Positions 32,601 through 44,139 are shown, numbered from the stretch's first letter. The stretch: DNA of 64,000 nt from Mesostigma viride (GCA_009746045.1 RPFO01000022.1:350001-414000); one strand, 5' to 3'. The notes: a model not told the origin generated them from the sequence alone. A program made the numbers and translations.

Positions 32601-35304
32601 TGCCATGCATGAGATGGCAACCATCACTGTTTGTGCGCCACCATGCACCCCAGCGCCGCCCAGCGCCGTTCTAGGCACGCGCGTCGCGATGCATGCAAAG
32701 GTTTTCAAGGCCGGAAGGAACGCTGATGGGGGGGTCGAGTTTGGGTTCCTGCGTGGGGTTGGGAGTTGGGTGGGGACCGCGCTGGTCATATGGGTGGCGA
32801 TCACGGGGCGCTACACAGCAGGATTCACGCGTGAGGTTCACGCGTGGGATGCGCAATGCAGTTGCGACAAGTAACGAAACTGATGGATGGCAACAACACA
32901 CAATCAACAGCAGCAGCACAAATGGGAATGTCATGCAAGCAGATAATGATGCCACCAGCTGGAACGAGATGTAGCACATCTTCAACGAACATCTGACAGG
33001 GAATCCTGGGCTTTCTCAGGGCGCCGGTGTCGCGCTGCCCGCAATGCTCCTTTGCAGCTGCGCCACAGGCTGCGCAGACCAAGTGGACGCACCCCATGGT
33101 CATGGACCGTTGGCCTAGTCACTGAAAATGGGCCCTATTGCTGTTACAATGGGCCATGTCACTGGGCGAGGCCACACAGCATCATAAGTGCACAAACGCC
33201 ACATGTGCAAGGGTGACCCGGTGACAACGACAAGGCCCCACCACAGGTGGTGCGCCGTGTTCTTACATGGTCTTCCCAGTGATACTAGTTTACTATTGTT
33301 TTAATATGGAAAGCTGCTTCATATCATGGCACCCGTGTTCTTACATGGTCTTCCCAGTGATACTAGTTTACTATTGTTTTTATATGGAAAGCTGCTTCAT
33401 ATCATGGCACCCTGCCAGCGCACAGAGAAACTGCACGTGGTGGCTATCACACACATGTACGTACCCTTCCCACACACCCTATTCGGGACGATTACAAATG
33501 AAAGCGGGAGCTGTGATGGCCCATGAGGCAACGCATTTGTTCGGGCACAACTCATTGTAAGTGCAGTGGAAGCTTACCTTCCTGGGATTTGTGCCCACGT
33601 TGAGGGTAGAGAGCTGTTTAGTATCAAGGAGACAACCAGCGCAGTATGTTGCATTGTGCGGCAGCCTTTGACAAAGTTAACCTTTCAGGCAGGGCGGTCA
33701 GCCTCATTCTTATTTGCTCTACCGGCACATCTCAGCGCCTTGGACACCCCAACCCTTCCCCTTCCCACCCCCTTCTCGACCGCGCAAAGGGGGATAGCGC
33801 AGCTGCCGGTGGGCCATCATCGTTGGCCGCTGTGTACGCTGTCCCCATCGCGACCTTCATACGTCCCATAACAGCTCCTTCGCACAAAGAGCCAGTGCCC
33901 TTCACCCACTTACCCCTACAAAAATACTCATGCCATGAGCAGGCATGTACATTAGTGCCGACGTCCGCTCACCTGCGTGGTCCACCGCAGCAAGGGCGTC
34001 AGCGGGGGATGCGCCAGGGTCCTGTCGCGATGACCTGGGGCGGTGGGGGGTGGGAGGGGAAGTGGGGGCGGATGCCAGGGACACCGTGGACGCAGCGACT
34101 GGGAACGAAACATCACCTGGGGTTGCTCTCACTACTAGCGCAAGTTCTCGTTTAAGGCACACGCTTAAACTGCTGACGCATCTTCTCGTTCAAAGCACAC
34201 ACTCTCACGACTGACACATTTTCTTGGTACTGGCACGCACTCCCTCTCCACAAAAGGGCTGCAAGGAGCATTACTATGGTATATGGCAGCCACGTGTCGT
34301 GAGAGGAAGCAGCACAAGGGGGATTGTGCGGCCTAGTGGCATCCTTTATGCATCCAGGGAAAGGGAGGTCGTTGATGTAATGACTGGGTTTGGGGGTCAT
34401 GAGTGCCATAAATGGACAGGGGGTTTCGAAATGCAACCAATGGGTAGGGAGTCATGACGTGTAATGAAAGGATAGGCAGCGATTACAGCACGCAGGTCAC
34501 CTACTCTGCTGCGACACACCACATGGCCCCTTGGTGCATCCACCCAGGGCACGCGACAGCGCCCCGGGGGGAAAGGCGCTGACAGTGCTATGCAGCGTAA
34601 GATAGCAAACAAGCAAACATGGGTTATCTCAGAAAATGGCAGTCCCCGTGTCCCTGCTGTTTGAGGGGGAAAAAAAGCCGTCATGGTGGCCGAGCGCCTC
34701 TGTTCTGGGATCAAACTAACATGGCGCCTGTTACTGTTGACGCCTGTCACAGTTCTAGTGGAGGTGAATGCTATTCAACACGTGCCAAGGTGCGCGCACA
34801 ACGCTCGCCTCGACACACCCACCCCTGTTGGTCGCTGGTTGTGGCACATGGGCATCTCTCCCATGCCACGCGGGGGCATGGCACAGAGGCAGCTATGGGG
34901 AACACCCACAAGGGCAAACCGCCCACAAGCGCAACCGCCCACAAGCGCGACCACCCGCGAGCGCGACCGCTCACAAGCGCAAGCACGCCCACAAGCGCAG
35001 GCACACCCACAAGTGCAAGCACCCACAAGTGCAACCACCCACAAGCGCGACAAACCACAGATGCGCACTCGCTGCATCAGGATGAAGGATCAGCCATGAC
35101 CAGCATCATGACGAGCCGTTGGCTATACCCCAGACAAGGTGCTAGCCACAGCAGCCAGTAGGGGGGTTGCCTTGCAAAGCCCTAGGGGAGCAACCACGAC
35201 CCGTGTCCAGCGACCACGCGTTCTTCCCCTCCCCGCGGGGCCAAGGGAGGGCTGGCGATCCCCAGAGTGTGCAACAGCCGCCGCCGCCGCCGCCGCCGCC
35301 GCCG

Positions 35305-35402
<98 letters not shown>

Positions 35403-36268
35403 ACAGAAACAGCAACAGCAGCAGCAACAGCAACAGCCGCAGCTGCCAGCGCCCAACGCCCAGCGCCCAGCGCCCCGCAACCAGCGAATAGCAACCAGCG
35501 ACCAGCAACACTAGGCCAATCCCCTCAATGTGAGTCTTAGGCCCGGCTGTCCCCCGAGTACATGACTGCCAGGCAACTCCCTCAGCGCGGGAACGCGGGA
35601 ATTATATAGCATCGTGGTCATTATAGCGGCACGGTCATTACGCAGCCACGTACACCCATCCTCTGTTTTGGTATGCAACTGCAAGGGGGCAGGGGCGCGC
35701 CACAATGGTGTGGCCACAAACATTTTTCTCTGATGGATCGCCACAACGGTGTGGCCACCTACATGCGATGGTACAACAGGAACACCCTGCGCGACAGCTC
35801 TGCTTCCCCAGGGACGATGCCGGTCTTCACCAGTAGGCGCTGCGCGCTGGGGGACCATGCGGATGCCAGGCTAAGACGGTCGGTGACGTCGTGCGGCCGG
35901 CACCGGAAGCGGAGGTAGCTGTCTGCCATCTGATGGATGGCGCGGCTGGTTGCGACTGCGCACGTCGTGGGTGGACGGTATGGCCGCGGCGGGAGTGAGA
36001 AGGGCCCGTAGAAGAGGCAACATGAAAGGGTTCGTTGTACAGACGACACAGGAACGGTTACAGCATCGCCATTTTAGCAAGTCAGAACTGGTCAAGGCTT
36101 GATTGCTCTCGGGTTCAGGCAGCCAGCTGCGGGGATTTAGCAGTCATTTTCAAGGAATAAGGACGTACCGTGGCGCCAAAACATGCGAGGGGGAAGCCGC
36201 AGAACCCTCTCCAACTCTTTGTTCATTATGGAAACCACGGTTGCACTATTCTTCAGGCCGACGTTGTC
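23044..36268 (-). CDS. ASCC2: ASCC2-like activating signal cointegrator subunit (CUE domain), 5' exon not found
   Basis: Ubiquitin-binding subunit of the ASC-1 complex, which acts in ribosome quality control and alkylation-damage repair in known systems. Ten exons were traced: 36169-36268, 35763-35955, 33973-34034, 32297-32391, 31505-31618, 30632-30700, 29750-29847, 26452-27973, 24564-24635, 23044-24168. All are GT-AG and all phases agree, giving 1149 residues seen. N-terminal family blocks: LERVLRLPPRMFWRH, MADSYLRFR, VLYDKWIFDVPKLVDICSLY, VANVFAAQPKYEGDV and LYFLYDATASLLSLVDVFPP. The CUE domain is ISQ-type, SLVSQVKELFPELGDGFVC with NNPEAVIAHILED. The C-terminal YEDEYDDSFDELSSYG is the family hallmark, followed by a poly-Gln and RG/G-rich tail longer than in animals. 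The first exon lies upstream of 36268 and is not identified. Confidence 0.9.
23575..23640 (-). repeat. CAG repeat coding poly-Gln in ASCC2
   Basis: CTG triplets on the plus strand are read as about 20 Gln codons inside a longer Gln-rich stretch of the last ASCC2 exon. It remains in frame. Confidence 0.9.
25046..25275. repeat. Three ~80-bp tandem units before the AACTC array
   Basis: Units contain CGCACCCCTAGCATAGTACT, TCTAGTATATACTCAACC and TAAGGCAGGACCAGTCC. The last unit continues into GTGGATCCACTAAT and the pentanucleotide tail. TAAGGCAGGACCAG also precedes the tail at 58455, so this is the 3' region of the same element with internal duplication. It lies in ASCC2 intron 9. Confidence 0.8.
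25276..26234 (+). mobile_element. Retroelement 3' end with hugely expanded (AACTC)n tail
   Basis: The sequence GTGGATCCACTAAT...CTGTCGGAC...GCGGGAA is followed by about 183 AACTC units (25319-26234) with a single visible substitution (near 25510). The same 3' core with only a few AACTC units is found at 58445-58545 and, reversed, at 36931-36985. The satellite is therefore the tail of a dispersed element, expanded here. The NSTQL-repeat ORF over it is not a gene. Confidence 0.8.
26236..26310 (-). other. Possible tRNA-derived segment (B-box match)
   Basis: On the minus strand GGGAGTTCAAATCCCC resembles a tRNA T arm and fits the pol III B-box. The flanking stems pair poorly and no complete cloverleaf was found. 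It may be part of a SINE. Confidence 0.2.
28110..28392. repeat. GGGC/GGC array in ASCC2 intron 8
   Basis: About 280 bp of GGGC and GGC units on the plus strand, starting with GGGT units. It ends about 140 bp from the ASCC2 acceptor at 27973. It is G-quadruplex-prone on the ASCC2 template strand. The Ala/Arg/Pro or Gly-rich ORFs across it are artefacts. Confidence 0.95.
28858..29112 (+). mobile_element. Penelope-like element, 5'-truncated (~255 bp)
   Basis: It runs from CCACTAGACACTCCCGGCC to CTGGTTGTCTCCTTG and matches 12750-13008 with scattered substitutions and no large indel. It is inserted in ASCC2 intron 8, flanked by short repeats containing GTGCCAGATATA. Confidence 0.9.
29541..29780 (-). 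repeat. Six 40-bp units covering the ASCC2 exon 29750-29847 donor
   Basis: Plus-strand ATCATGGCGG starts at 29571, 29611, 29651, 29691, 29731 and 29771, so the unit is 40 bp. Each unit on the transcribed strand contains ATGATGGTG...GTGGCCAGCAG followed by GTACTG (or a one-base variant), that is, the last 30 bases of the exon plus its 5' splice site. The donor at 29750 gives the phase needed for the next exon. A donor three units later would also keep phase; the others would not. Confidence 0.95.
30355..30519. repeat. 33-bp AT-rich minisatellite, five units
   Basis: GAAGATTTATTATTATTGTG plus TAAACAAGTTACC, repeated at 30355, 30388, 30421, 30454 and 30487. It is far more AT-rich than its surroundings, lies in ASCC2 intron 7, and is 330 bp from the plastid minD fragment across exon 30632-30700. 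Confidence 0.95.
30851..31201 (+). pseudogene. minD: Plastid minD fragment inserted in ASCC2 intron 6 (NUPT)
   Basis: Internal fragment (117 codons) of the MinD septum-site ATPase in one frame: EGECCLDQALIRDKRW, LALLAISKTRQRYHLTRKNM, CFAGIDVGFVNAVAP, VVVTTPEITSIRDADRVAG. These are the central blocks of MinD, matching plastid-encoded versions best by memory. Codons are strongly A/T-ending, unlike the surrounding GC-rich gene. One in-frame TGA (31058-31060) and the change of the conserved Pro in DCPAG to Phe show decay. Both ends stop abruptly; the Walker A N-terminus and the C-terminus are absent. It is best read as plastid DNA transferred to the nucleus. It lies antisense to ASCC2, between exons 31505-31618 and 30632-30700. 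Confidence 0.9.
33257..33412. repeat. 78-bp tandem duplication, ASCC2 intron 4
   Basis: GTGTTCTTACATGGTCTTCC through ATATCATGGCACC occurs twice head to tail with one substitution, so the duplication is recent. Confidence 0.95.
33622..33645 (-). mobile_element. Penelope-like element, solo 3' end (~23 bp)
   Basis: ATCAAGGAGACAACCAGCGC matches the reverse complement of the element terminus, then diverges. This is the shortest such copy in the window; it lies in ASCC2 intron 4. Confidence 0.5.
34905..35060. repeat. ACAAGCGC minisatellite, ASCC2 intron 3
   Basis: Degenerate 16-18-bp units built on CACAAGCGCAACCGCC with variable ends, about nine copies. Nothing coding. Confidence 0.85.
35275..35440. 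repeat. Compound GCC/CAG/CGG triplet repeat, ASCC2 intron 3
   Basis: A GCC run, a CAG run, a CGG run, a second CAG run and CAACAG variants, about 165 bp. Poly-Ala, poly-Gln and poly-Arg ORFs here are frame artefacts within an intron. Confidence 0.95.
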
Positions 36269-37371
36269 CTGAGGGAGGAAAGAAGGGAGAGATTCGTCTT
36301 TGGCGGCCGTGCCCCGTAACGCTCTCCCCGCACGTGGCCCTTTCCGCTCTACACTCCCCATTTCCAACCTTGCAGAAATGACTGGAAGCAGCCTCTATTG
36401 TTAAGAAGGTGGGTACAAAACAAGGATCTCCAAGCGAAAAGAAAACAGGCTATGCCGCCTAAAGAATTCTGAAATCGCTGCCTGCTTGGTTAAAATAACA
36501 CGAACCCATTTGCATCGGGTCGTCAATGGAATTGTAAGCGTTTGACAGCAACAACTGCAGTACCATTCCCTCCTCCTACCAAATTCGCAGCATCCTCACC
36601 ATTACACGCCCCAAGGCTACGGTAGAGACTAGACGTAGCGTAATAGTGGTGTTTACGGCATCAGCAATTCGACGTTCGCATATGGCGAAGAGCGCCTTGC
36701 ACTTCCCAATTTGCCACTAATTAGAATTTTTATATGTCCAACACTTGGAACAAATAGGTAGTGCAGAAACCAGGCAGGCATGACTCGGGTCTCAACTCGG
36801 TCGGGCGACTGGGTGGTGATAAAAAGTACCCCAACTCTCCGGAAATCACTGGCATCCGGAAGGTTGGCCACGTGTCATGGTAGGGAGAAGCCGGGGGAAA
36901 AGGCCGGTTGAGAAATCAGAAATGACTCATGAGAGTTGAGTTGAGTTAATTCTACCCGCGCCGGTGGTCCGACAAAGGAATTAGTAGGAATTCATGACTC
37001 ATGAGCCCGAAAGGATTACAAACATGTAGTGCATGTACAAAATTATAAATTTCGTCTTCTTTGTTTTGTTGTTGTTATTTTTTTTTGTTATTGACGTACA
37101 ACAGCAGCACAATGCCATCGAATTGACGAGCCACGTATTTACGTACGCTAGTCTATCAGCTTACAGATCAGCTCAACCTATTTAATGGGGCGACATCCAC
37201 TCGTATGAGGGAATACGTGCTACATGATCTCCCGACAGAGTCATGTTATAATTTAATCCACTCGTAAGTGAATCGCCAGTCGTCAAGAGCAAATTAGTTA
37301 CAGTTACTCGTTTATGGCGGTAGCTTGCTAGTGCATTGCATCGGGTATCTACCTGCTCTGTCGACGAGGGG
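36269..37371. other. Spacer between ASCC2 and the GT15 gene
   Basis: It should contain the missing first ASCC2 exon and the promoters of two divergent genes. 36931-36985 is a reversed copy of the AACTC-tail element core (GTTGAGTTGAGTT, then CCGGTGGTCCGAC). 37206-37257 is a type I retroposon tail (TACGTGCTACATGATCTCC). A small frame at 36653-36871 (minus) was not assignable. Confidence 0.5.
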
Positions 37372-40300
37372 ATGGCGAACAAGCATAGTCTATTTTACGT
37401 ATTTACATCGGCAATTTTATTATTGCTCATTGCGAATGCACTACATTTTGCGGGTGCGTCGCCGCGGAGGGCAAGGCGGTCAAACAACAAGGATAAAGAA
37501 GACGTCGCTCCCGGTGCGACTGCACAACAACCGTCAAAGCAAACCCAACAAAATGTGGCGCCGGAGTACACGGAAGTGGAGTTGACAGTCCCTCCAAAAC
37601 TACGTGCGCAACCCGACGAGATCAAAATGGCAAAAGAAGAATGCTGGAAATCGATCGACGACTTCGACACACCTACCAAGGTCTCCTGCTTGAAAGGCAT
37701 GATTGCGGTTTATCCCAAGTGGCCGGCCCCCTGGATCAACCTTGGTGCCATCCTGAGGGACAGCGGCGAGTACGAGAGCGCGATCTGGATCTTCGAATTT
37801 ATCCTCAAGTTGGATCCGAACAACCTGCAGTCGAACGTCAACCTCGCGTCGGCGCTCGACGCGGTCTCGTTTGACCCAACGGAGGAGAACAGCAGAGCGA
37901 GCGCCCTGTTGGAGACGGCGATATCGGCACACCCCACGTCATGGTACTAAAAAACTGGCATCCAACCAATTGAGGAGTGCAGGTGTACAGAAGTGCAGGT
38001 GTAGCTACCGTGTCAAGCGATGCCACATTTTCCGTTGCCTGCCTCTGTACATTTATCGGGACATGGCCTGCCTTCTTTGTGACCATTTGCCACCTCCACC
38101 TCCGTTCTCCATGTGTGTGGCACAGGGGGGCAAGTAGCATTATAGGTGCTAAAGATCGATTCACAAGTCATACTATTAACATCACACCCCTCGTCTACAA
38201 AGCTACTTGATTGGGGTGCTGAGTGTTTCATGAGAGAACTGTGGTTAATGCTTGTAACTGACGCATGTCCGATTATTAGAGTGATGCTATTATTGTCCTC
38301 CTGGCGCAGGCATACCTATGTGGGTACCACCGCTGCCTCTTTCCGTGTTCCCATTTCCCCAGTTTTCCATGTATAGTTCAGGGCTCCCTTGCAGCCCTTC
38401 ACGCGGTCTTGTTGTCAGATCCCGCTAGCCAGGGGATAGCCACCCAGCGCTCGCCAATTTTTTTCCCAGCCTTACACATTCAGGCTGTCTGCTCAGGGTC
38501 TGCACCTTGTAGGGTTTGCACTGTGTAGGGTTCGCATCATTTAGGATTTGCCCAGGCTGTCCCACGGGCCCTTGCCTTGTTACCAGCAATCACCCAGCCA
38601 TAAATTGTAAGCCTTGCACAAGCCCCCGTTGCCCCCTTGCCCAGCTCCATGGTAATCGTACTGGGTGATCGTAGTTTGTACAGGTGATTGGTAGTTGTAC
38701 AATTGCGCTGGGCAGTGATGGCCTCAAGACAGGAGCAGGAACCCCAGCTAGCCTGCATCCTTTCCATAGCAGGTGCACGGGGACCTACATATAGTTTATC
38801 TCATCGAGGTAGGTTAGCCCAGAATGCATGATGGATAGCTCAAAATTCAAGTCATGGATACCGTCACCAGGGCGTAATATGCTGGTGACTCTCGGCCACC
38901 GGGGACTGCCAGTGACCCTCGCACTGACATTAGGACAAGAAGCATTCCCTTTCCAACTCGCTCAGCACATGGCAACCTCTGCCCAGCCCCGTGACCATGC
39001 TGAGAAGGCTGTCTTTACCAGAAACCTTCATGGCGCCCGTCGTGTTGTCCCTATGATATGCTTTCCCCCCTGCAAGGCCGAGGCTGGCTGCGCTACGTTG
39101 TACGGTATGGGGGCTGCCCACCCCCTTTTGGTTGAATAATTTTTCTTTGGATACGGGGGGGCACCAAGCCAGTGTGTCGGATGCCAGTAGGAAGAGAATC
39201 ACGTTGGCTTTGTAAAGCCGGCCACAACAGCGAGGTGTCTTGCCGTGCCTCGCATGCCCTGCCACACTTTCCCTTCTCCCTGTGCCTTCTCGTCCCAACC
39301 CGCTTTGCCACTCGTTCCGACCCTACAACGACCTACCCGCGCGTGGCTGGCACATTGCAGGATCCCGCACCACTTCAAAGGCCACCGGCTCACCCGCCTC
39401 TTCCGCTACGCCGAAGCCGCCACCCACTTCAAGAAGTCCGTAGAGCTCGGGTTCATCGATTCTAGCATCCCGCTGGGCACCGCGCTGCTGCGTGCGGGAA
39501 AACCAGCCGAGGCTGTGGCAGTGCTCGAACGGTGGGTGGCCGAGAAAGAGACCGACAAGGCTGCCGGTGCAGGTGCGGATGCAAGTGCAAGCTCCAACGA
39601 GCTCCCTGCGGTCTTCTCCTCGATGGCAGAGGCTCGGCTGGACATGGGGGACCTCCCCGGCGCGGTGGCAGCGCTGGCGCGTTGCGTGGAACAGCAGCCA
39701 CACAGCCATGAGTGCCGGTTCCTGCTCGGCCAGCACCTGCTGTGGCTGCCAGGGCGCGAGCAGGCTGCCCTGGGGGAGTTTCGGGCGTTAGAAGCGATGC
39801 ATCCGGGCCGCCCCGAGGCAAAAGTCATGATCGCGCGCACCCAGATATCCCTGGGGGACGTGGACGGGGCGGTCGCCACGCTGCGGCGGGGGCAGCCCAT
39901 GTGGCGGGGCATGTTTGACGCGCAGGAAACTATGGAGAAGCACGTGGGGGGTGGCGCGGGGCCAGAGGGGCCGAAGAGCATGGGGACAAGTGGCAGCGGG
40001 GTGGCTGGGGCATCTGCCGGTGTCAAGGGTGCTGTCGTCTGCAAGCTTGGCAAGGGGATTCGCTTCCTCAAGGATCTAGAGGCTAGCCTGCCCCTGCTGG
40101 AGCAGCACTTTCTGGGACTGTTTGGCTATAAATACCCCGTGGTCATCCTGCATGAGGAGGACGATGCTGACGACGTCACCAACCGTTGCAGCGGTGGCAG
40201 CGGTGCAAGAGGACGCGCGGATGGTGGGGCTGCCTCCCGTCCCTGGGCACGCAGGCCAGGGTCATCATCGAGCGCTGGCGGAGCCTGTGATGCTAGCACG

Positions 40301-41948
40301 CCCGCACCGACGTGGGTGGAGACCCTGCGGCGTGCGGGTGGGTCCATGGACTTGTGGTTCCACCAGGTCAAAATGGACATGCCGGCCCACGTGGACGCGC
40401 GGAAGGTCCCCCCCGTGGGCCAGTTTGGCAAGGGGTATCGGATCATGGCGTGGTACCTGTCGGGTCCATTCTTCTTCCAGTTGCCTTTGCTGGAGCAGTT
40501 TGATTATGTCATGAAGATGGACTCGGACTCCTTCTTCGTGGCACCTTTCCAGTACGACCCGATCCAGGTGGGCCATCATTGTTGTTAAGTTTTTTCGTTT
40601 CACCATTTTATTACTGTACTGTTGTGTTACTACTACCACTATTTTCAGTATTGTTACTAGTATTCGTGTTATTTAAAACTCTTTTGTGGACACCGTTGTG
40701 GGCCCCTTCCAGCCATGACCTGGTTCAGGTAGGCTGATATTCTTTGAAACCACAAACGTCTTTGAAACCAGCGCTAACTGTCCTCGTGCATGTATTTGGG
40801 GGTCACAAGACACGTTGGAGTTGGCCCAACCTATAGGTAAGTGATGCATGCGTGCCAGGTGGCGGCGGGTGACGTGGCTCTGGATAGTGTGTGCGGCCTG
40901 GTTGTTGTCCTGTCATGCGCCCCCTAGTCATGTGCTTCATGAGGGTGTTATCACCACGCCCTATTCTAGTGGCTATCTCATAAGGGCTACCGAGGATTGA
41001 GTATTGATCCAGCTCCATATTTGGCCTGCTATGCGTCACCTCTCATGGGCAGGGGCTACGAATCCTCTCACTGCACTTCCAACGGCATGACGAACTGCTA
41101 CGTAGGAAAGGAGTTGACAAAGAAACTCTTGATATGCTCTTGTCAACGCCTTGTCTCGCCGGTGTTGTGTTCCTGCTATGTGGGCTGGCCCGCGGTTCTA
41201 CTGTGGCATGCAGAACGAAATGGGTGCGCGACCAAAATGCAAAGTCCACTGACATGCGGCTGCTTTGGCCGCAGCCCTGCTCCCGTGCTTGTCTCTCGTT
41301 TTCAGGTTGCCTGACAGCATGCCCGGTGTAATGCGCTAGTAAGCAACACTTAATTTTTCTTTCCCCGCCGCGACTTCTGCCCTTCTCACTCCTTCCCACG
41401 CACCGCCATGCCGGCCACACATTCCCGACACGTGTTGTACCCGCGCCATCATGTAACTCTGGCAGTGGATGGCGGATCGCAATGGGGACTATGGCTTCAT
41501 CGGCAACCACCCAGAACCCGCAGACATGGTCCTCGGCCTCTGGGACATCGTCTCGTCCGTGCTGACAAAGCACAAGGTGGCTCCCACCCCGCTGCTGGCA
41601 TCCCACACCAAGAATGGCGTCTACGACGGCTGGATCAACTACGCCAACTTTGAGGTCATGCGCCCCGCGTTCTTCCGCGATAATCCTGTCTATCGCGCCA
41701 TCTTTGACGCTGTCGATGCCGCGGGGGGATGCTTCTACCACCGCTGGGGCGATGGACCCATCAAGTCCCTGGCCACCTGGGCATTCGTGGACCCTGCCAA
41801 GCTGGTCAAGTTCCGGGATATCGCCTACTTCCATCAGTTCCTCACGGTGCTGCCACCCGCAACACCCACAGGCAACGAGGAGCCCTCGGCGGCAACGGAC
41901 CGAGCGCGCTTCCAAGCGGCCGCATCTAATGCTCACGAGGAGTTGTAG
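37372..41948 (+). CDS. TPR plus GT15 (KRE2/MNT1-type) mannosyltransferase
   Basis: Three exons, 37372-37943, 39361-40567 and 41466-41948, GT-AG and phase-consistent, 753 residues. MANKHSLFYVFTSAILLLLI is a signal peptide or anchor, so the protein enters the secretory pathway. Residues about 85-330 are TPR-like (WINLGAILRDSGEYESAIWI, PLGTALLRAGKPAEAVAVLE, LARCVEQQPHSHECRFLLG). The GT15 part starts near residue 414: YRIMAWYLSGPFFF, then KMDSDSFF, then YGFIG, CFYHRWGDGPIKSLATW and FRDIAYFH, all family blocks of GDP-mannose-dependent alpha-1,2-mannosyltransferases. The EPD metal site of fungal GT15 is replaced by D-S-D (40520-40528), a classical DXD. A Gly/Ser-rich insert interrupts the GT domain. 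The chosen Met is the first that gives a signal sequence. Confidence 0.88.
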
Positions 41949-42637
41949 ACAAGATCCTTGCTCGCAACTTCTTGTCTGTCGTGCTGTGCAGGTAGCCTAG
42001 GTTCTGGGGGAGATGGAAGTCAGATGCATGAAGGGAGGTCAAGCCTTTGCTTGTTGTCTCATCGATGATCAAGTTCATGTGATTGCTGTGTGGCCTTGAG
42101 CTACAGAGATGCCTCTTGTAACTGATAGACCCTTGGATCTGCACCTGTGTCAACGTACTTGCAAGTATACTACTACTTTGTTACGAGGGCCAGGGGAGCA
42201 TTTCACCCTCCTATTAGTTAACTGTTAATGTTGGGCCAGCAGGCGACAATGGCCCTCGCCACAGGGGGGGGGACGTCCCAGTTAAACTGCCTACTCCAAA
42301 TTAGGTCCGACGTGGCTCTGTTAGACGTTAAGCGAGCTCCAAAATCGCCCCGGCGCCAGAATTATTAAAAGGGTGTGCCCTCAAGTTGGAGTTTCTGAAG
42401 ACGGCGTGAGGAAAATAGAACTGGAGTGCGCTTGACAAACACACACGGCGCCTGTTTTTCAGGAAATTAAGGTGCGCGCTCACCGTGAGACAAGGGATAC
42501 ATAGATATTGGTCCGGCACTTTGGCTTACATCAATCCCGGAGTGAGGTAAGCTCGTGGAAGTACTCATGCACATGAATGTGAAAAAAAAAATTGACACGT
42601 AAAAGCAGTTTTGAGCACAAACAACACTCCAAATTCT
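41949..42637. other. GT15 3' flank, nothing recognised
   Basis: Probably GT15 3' UTR followed by spacer; no ORF or shared repeat seen. Confidence 0.4.
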
Positions 42638-42745
42638 CAAGGGCTATGTGCTACATATACTCCCAACGGAGTTATGTTCCTACTTAACTAATTAATTCTT
42701 ATATGTTCCAATTCAATTTGAACAATTCAATTCAAGCCCCTAACA
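42638..42745 (+). mobile_element. Solo type I retroposon tail
   Basis: GGGCTATGTGCTACATATAC, the hairpin CTCCCAACGGAG, then TTAATTAATT and AATTC-type repeats. Only the 3' end of an element. Confidence 0.75.
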
Positions 42746-42889
42746 ACCGTCAGGCCTGCATGTCTGGACTATGTGGCGCAGTACGGCAGCCCAGCTGTGC
42801 GCTTCGGTCAGTCTGCATGGCTTCCCGAGTGTTTGATCCGCCCACGGTCCGACCGGTCTGACGTCATGCACCGGTTGGTGTGCGCGACC

Positions 42890-43619
42890 ATTCGGCTCCG
42901 GAAACGCATGCTGCACTTGTCTCTCGCCTTAACCAGGTGGAAGGCAAGTGCGGCGTGCTCATGAAGAAGCTTGAGGCCATCACCGCCCACACCGAGGCCC
43001 TGGCCACACAGGTCCCAAAGCTAGCGGAGCAGACGGCCACCATTGCCTCCCAGCCACCCCGGCAGGATGCTGGTGACCTCCCGCTCTCCTACGCGGACCT
43101 GCTGCGGACAGCGACCGCCTCCACCACCGACGCCATCGCCACGAAGCTCCAGGAGCTGGAGGACCACCGCCAGGCCCAGCAACGGGAGGTCACCGATCGC
43201 GCTCGCCGCGAGTGCCGAGTGGTGCTACGTCGCTTCCCCCAGAAGCCAGGTGAGACGTCAACCTCCCTTGCTGACGAGATCAAGAAACAGCTTCTTACCC
43301 TCATGGGCCTGGTAGGTGAGGTAGAACTGCGTGGGTGCCACCGCCTTCCCCACTCACGGGACAAGGCGGCCACCCCACCAGTCCTGCTCACCTTCCTCTC
43401 CCCTGAGGATAAGCAGCGGTTCCTAGAGCTCTCGTCGCAAGCGGTTGCACGACCTCACCTGGACGCTGGATGACGACCTAACCCCCGCTCAGCAACAGCA
43501 GCGACGCGACCTGTGGCCGGAATACCTCCGCCATAAGCAGGACCCCCAGAAGCCCAAGGTGTACTGGAGGGGCGGGGACCTGATGATCAACCACAAGATG
43601 TGGACGCCCCCAGCGGGCT
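42890..43619 (+). pseudogene. Family B ORF1p C-terminal part, frameshifted
   Basis: The coiled-coil end and core domain are conserved with 7040-7560 (VLRRFPQKPGETSTSLADE). A 4-bp addition (AGAG at about 43426-43429) shifts the frame, ending the ORF at 43473. The terminal LTPAQQQQRRDLW part continues in another frame to the same GCGGGCTAG stop. Confidence 0.75.
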
Positions 43620-44044
43620 AGAATAGCAATAGCCCTAGCTTGTAACCATTGGAGTCACTGTCGCTAAGGCAGCCATGCCTAGAATGTTTGCCTAGCTGTG
43701 CCAACAAACCTAGTCACGTGCCGCCAACGCACGGTACACAACCAGCCATAGCCTTAGCCTAGTTCTAGTACAGCCATGCTACGCCCTGGCTATGTTCAGA
43801 TTACTTGCCCACGCTCCTTGCTATGACATGCTCACATGGGTCTTATTGCACCCACAGTTTGCCGGATCGTTAGCCTGTCCTTTTAGCTAGCCGCGCCCGA
43901 TTGCAGCTGTGGCATGCCTTTGGCATGAAGGAGACTGGGGGTCTCTGCCCTTTCTCCTGTAGTGCACACACAGGGATTAAAAGCACTTCGGTGCTCCGTG
44001 ACTCCCCAACGGGAGCACGAGTTTAATTAATTAATTAATTAATT
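42890..44044 (+). mobile_element. Family B retroposon, 5'-truncated, type II tail
   Basis: It matches family B from about 7035 to the end of ORF1 and the first part of the 3' UTR (to about 43800), then switches to a different 3' UTR. That part ends GATTAAAAGCACTTCGGTG, the hairpin CTCCGT...ACGGGAG and TTAATTAATTAATTAATT. The same ORF1 body is therefore joined to a different tail from the copy at 6182-8251. Confidence 0.8.
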
Positions 44045-44139
44045 CGGCTCCGGTTCCGGTGCCCAGGCCCCCAACCAAGCGCGTCGCACCCATGTGGCCC
44101 GCACTGACTGGACTGCGCTATGTCCGGTCCTACGTGGTG

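Noticed and set aside
35123-35540. Poly-Ala, poly-Gln and poly-Cys ORFs
   Set aside because: Triplet repeats inside ASCC2 intron 3; every frame gives a homopolymer.
35763-35955. Truncation of ASCC2 at the TAG after YHRM
   Set aside because: A donor GTAGGT overlaps that TAG; splicing to 34034 recreates the Met codon and continues the family sequence in phase.
39323-40071. Minus-strand ORFs opposite the GT15 gene
   Set aside because: GC-rich shadow frames; only the plus frame has domain homology and consistent splicing.
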